A DNA stretch of 8,568 bases from RPQK01 sp041946865 (lineage in GTDB: Bacteria > Acidobacteriota > UBA6911 > RPQK01). The notes beneath the pieces are model-generated. The model saw only the letters and a list, made by a program, of their open reading frames with translations. It ran no database searches and was not told the DNA's origin. The stretch's first letter is position 1, and the number at the start of each line of letters is the position of its first letter. The position numbers and the translations under genes are program-made. This document shows, in pieces, positions 6,883 through 8,568 of this stretch. The DNA lies in assembly GCA_041946865.1 (NCBI GenBank), contig JBHGBF010000242.1, positions 1-8,568 of the forward strand, given 5' to 3'.

Positions 6883-6898
6883 TTTCATAATATTGAAA
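6883..6898. promoter_or_regulatory. Palindromic operator candidate TTTCA-N6-TGAAA
   Basis: A perfect 5-bp-arm palindrome with a 6-nt centre lies about 45 bp before the first IclR start. On the minus strand it overlaps a -10-like TATTAT (6892-6887); on the plus strand its right arm forms a -35-like TTGAAA. It therefore sits where one bound dimer could control both divergent genes. Autoregulation by the adjacent IclR protein is inferred from the position and from family habits. Confidence 0.45.
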
Positions 6899-6922
6899 AA
6901 CGAATCGTCGCACCGTTATCCT
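6893..6922 (+). promoter_or_regulatory. Possible promoter of the small plus-strand gene
   Basis: TTGAAA (6893-6898) and TATCCT (6917-6922) are separated by 18 nt; the -35 is strong and the -10 matches 4 of 6 positions. Transcription would begin near 6929 and cross the terminator-like hairpin at 6967-6990 before reaching the start codon at 7073. The -35 overlaps the operator candidate at 6883-6898. Confidence 0.4.
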
Positions 6923-6966
6923 GGTGTCGGGTGAGTCGAACAGCGCGTGGCGCCGGGGAGACTCGA

Positions 6967-6990
6967 CCGGCCCACAGGCCGGGCCTTTTT
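6967..6990 (+). terminator. Terminator-like hairpin in the leader of the small gene
   Basis: CCGGCC (6967-6972) pairs with GGCCGG (6977-6982) around a CACA loop, and TTTTT follows at 6986-6990. An alternative stem, GGCCC (6969-6973) with GGGCC (6981-6985), places the T-run directly after the stem. Wider pairing is also possible: GGGAGAC (6956-6962) with GTCTCCC (7008-7014), and CTCGA (6962-6966) with TCGAG (6992-6996). No plus-strand gene lies upstream, so its natural role would be premature termination or attenuation within the leader. Confidence 0.5.
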
Positions 6991-7072
6991 ATCGAGGCTC
7001 GAATACCGTCTCCCTGGGCCGGCAGCGCGGGTTTTGGAGAAGCGATTCAGATGTCAGAGTGGAGTGTTGGCC

Positions 7073-7585
7073 ATGTTGATGAAAGCTTTACCGGTCAGAC
7101 TAAGTGAGGAGGAGATCGTCCGCAAGGCGAGTCGGGCCGGCCTTTTCCTCCGCGCCAGGCCGGTCGCGGAGATTCGCAGGCGTTTGGCGCCGTTCTGGCT
7201 GGTTGAGATCGAATTGAGCCTGAACGGGAAGAGACGGACGGCTCTGATGTCGGTGGATGGACTGCTGGGCACGGCCCGGCCGGCCACAGGCCCGGTCGAA
7301 TTCCAGAACGTGGCCGCGGACGGGCCACTCGCCTGCCGGCTCAGCGCTGATGAAGCAGAGCGAAGAGCAGTGCAGGAACTGCAGCGCATCGTCCTCAGCA
7401 GGAGCCTCATGGCTGTCAGGGATTTTGCCCTTCAAGCGCTCCCGCCCCTCATTCGCTACTACCACCCGATTGCCATTATTCAGCGGACACGGTCGGATCG
7501 GGCCGAAGTGCTCGACCTGATCACCGGGTATTGGCAGAGGGGGAAGTATCGCGAGGTAATCCTTGAGGCCGACAAGGAAGCTTAG
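7073..7585 (+). CDS. Conserved-looking hypothetical protein with two related motifs
   Basis: This 170-residue protein matches no family I can name. It has no signal peptide or membrane segment. Two segments look alike: PFWLVEIEL...VDGLLG (40-66) and YYHPIAIIQ...LDLITG (129-152). Each is an aromatic/proline-led beta-like strand followed by a charged stretch and a [VL]D-x-[LI]-x-G turn, which suggests an internal duplication. The middle (91-125) is charged and likely helical. The start at 7073 is chosen for TGGAG 8 nt upstream; an ATG at 7079 is an alternative, while the longer in-frame start at 6947 would run through the terminator hairpin. It ends with a 4-nt tail-to-tail overlap with the second IclR gene. 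Lying between two IclR genes, it may belong to their regulon. Confidence 0.6.
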   Translation: MLMKALPVRLSEEEIVRKASRAGLFLRARPVAEIRRRLAPFWLVEIELSLNGKRRTALMSVDGLLGTARPATGPVEFQNVAADGPLACRLSADEAERRAVQELQRIVLSRSLMAVRDFALQALPPLIRYYHPIAIIQRTRSDRAEVLDLITGYWQRGKYREVILEADKEA

Positions 7586-8421
7586 CCAAGCTGCCGGACC
7601 CTCCGGAGCCCGCCGGAAAGACTCTTGGTCACGATACTGGGCTGATATCCGAGTTTCTCCGAAATCGACATCGTCATCGCCTTAACCTGGCTGATCGTCT
7701 CCTCCAGCCGTTCATCCAGCTCGAACACCGTGCCCGCCACTCCGGCCGAAGCCAGAAGAGCTCCGCTATGGCTGAAGATCGGGGCGGCCACCCCTCGGAT
7801 GCCCACCACGGTCTCCTCGTTGTCGATGGCGTAACCCTGGGCCCGGACACGATCCAATTCCTCTCTCAGTCGGGAATAGCTGGTGATCGTGTTGGCAGTG
7901 AAAGCCGGGAGCCCGGTGGCCTCGGCGATTGCCTCGGCCTGGCTCTCAGGCAGGTAGGCGAGGAGCGCTTTTCCGATCCCCGACGCGTGCATCTGCATCC
8001 GCCGTCCAATCTGAGCCGATAATCGGATCTCCCCGGTTCCCTCGATCTTGTCGATGTACACGATTTCATTACCGTCGCGCACGCCGAGGAAGGATGAGAG
8101 GCCGCACGCCGCCGTCAATTTCCGCAGCTCCTGGTGGGCGACCTCGTGCAACTGCATGCGGTTCAGAATTTTGCTCGATTCCGAAAGAAGTTTCAATGTA
8201 AGAAAGAACTCTCGTCTCTCGTTACGCTGCAGGTAGCCGCAGTGGACCAGGGTGAACAGAAGCGAGCTGGTAGTGCTAATAGGCAACCGAAGCAGCCGGC
8301 TCACCTCGCTGATGGTATAAGGCCGGTTGTCGTCGATGAACATCTCCAGGATCGCAAAGCCCTTCTCGAGTGCTGGAATGGTGTAGCGCGCCTTGTCCTT
8401 TGTTCTATCGGTGGCTCCCAT
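7582..8421 (-). CDS. IclR-family transcriptional regulator (second copy)
   Basis: A 279-residue regulator with an N-terminal winged helix-turn-helix (about residues 14-77; core SEVSRLLRLPISTTSSLL) and a C-terminal effector domain (about 92-257, with IDKIEGTGEIRL, QIGRRMQMHASGIGK, GYAIDNEE and GIRGVAAPIF). The start at 8421 aligns with the first copy's start and lies downstream of a TATAAT box. An in-frame ATG at 8463 abuts that box and could only be used from a more distant promoter. The ribosome binding site before 8421 is weak (GCGGGAA), so the start is less certain than the family. The effector domain is close to that of the 5977-6840 gene, suggesting an old tandem duplication with possibly related ligands. 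The 3' end overlaps the small plus-strand gene by 4 nt. Confidence 0.9.
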   Translation of the reverse strand: MGATDRTKDKARYTIPALEKGFAILEMFIDDNRPYTISEVSRLLRLPISTTSSLLFTLVHCGYLQRNERREFFLTLKLLSESSKILNRMQLHEVAHQELRKLTAACGLSSFLGVRDGNEIVYIDKIEGTGEIRLSAQIGRRMQMHASGIGKALLAYLPESQAEAIAEATGLPAFTANTITSYSRLREELDRVRAQGYAIDNEETVVGIRGVAAPIFSHSGALLASAGVAGTVFELDERLEETISQVKAMTMSISEKLGYQPSIVTKSLSGGLRRVRQLG

Positions 8422-8463
8422 AATTGGTTCCCGCGGATCAAATGCCGAAATGGCCAATTCCAT

Positions 8464-8469
8464 ATTATA
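8464..8469 (-). promoter_or_regulatory. -10 box candidate for the second IclR gene
   Basis: A consensus TATAAT reads on the minus strand about 43 nt before the chosen start codon. No good -35 element is visible at 16-18 nt, so it may need an activator or be fortuitous. The flank holds two short inverted repeats, GCGAAA (8471-8476) with TTTCGC (8506-8511) and GGGGTT (8477-8482) with AACCCC (8515-8520), which could be operator halves. The rest of 8422-8568 shows no gene. Confidence 0.35.
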
Positions 8470-8568
8470 CGCGAAAGGGGTTGGCGCGAGAGAGTTTTCT
8501 GGAGGTTTCGCCGTAACCCCTCAGTTTTTTGTTCGGAGTGTGGCAGCAACGAGGAGAGAGGCCGGTGC

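Noticed and set aside
6841..6888. N-terminal extension of the first IclR protein
   Set aside because: The ATG at 6888 overlaps the operator/-10 candidate and lacks a ribosome binding site, whereas AGGAGG precedes 6840.
6124..7107. Plus-strand open frame of about 327 codons
   Set aside because: It is antisense to the first IclR gene and passes through the operator, terminator hairpin and start of the small gene; no recognisable domain.
1..8568. CRISPR arrays, tRNA or rRNA genes, transposase genes
   Set aside because: No regularly spaced repeats, cloverleaf-like sequences, rRNA cores or transposase motifs were seen on either strand.

Overview
The window is a moderately GC-rich (roughly 58-60% by eye) bacterial segment holding a small carbohydrate-catabolism locus and its probable regulators. 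Ribosome binding sites of the AAGGAG type, sigma70-like promoters and a twin-arginine signal sequence are visible. No ribosomal, tRNA or other phylogenetic marker is present, so the phylum cannot be fixed. Sulfatases, a non-enteric AraA-like isomerase and paired IclR regulators would fit a heterotrophic soil or sediment lineage such as Acidobacteriota or Planctomycetota, but that is only an inference.

Layout. Bases 1-322 are non-coding and hold a palindromic repeat (57-158), then a good promoter (193-221). Next comes a two-gene plus-strand operon: an isomerase of the L-arabinose/L-fucose isomerase superfamily (323-1708) with all four AraA-type active-site residues, and an FGGY sugar kinase (1719-3182), 10 nt apart. 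A perfect 13-bp inverted repeat covers the kinase stop codon. A second copy of the palindromic repeat (3258-3332) follows. Facing this operon is a minus-strand operon with its own promoter (5814-5842): a zinc-type homocysteine S-methyltransferase-family protein (5765-4779), then a type I sulfatase (4721-3369). The sulfatase has a clear Tat signal peptide starting at 4795, but in a different reading frame, so the gene appears frameshifted by one base. Two IclR-family regulators, roughly half identical to each other (6840-5977 and 8421-7582, both minus), surround a small plus-strand gene of unknown function (7073-7585). That gene's leader contains a terminator-like hairpin.

How the parts may work together. 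Isomerase plus kinase is the standard aldose -> ketose -> ketose phosphate route. An exported sulfatase could release the sugar from a sulfated glycan. The methyltransferase is the odd member and suggests that methyl-group transfer is connected to this substrate or regulon. The isomerase promoter, the methyltransferase/sulfatase promoter and the region before the first IclR gene share a TTTCAAAAT / TTTCA-N6-TGAAA motif. This makes a common IclR-type regulon plausible. The exact sugar cannot be read from sequence.
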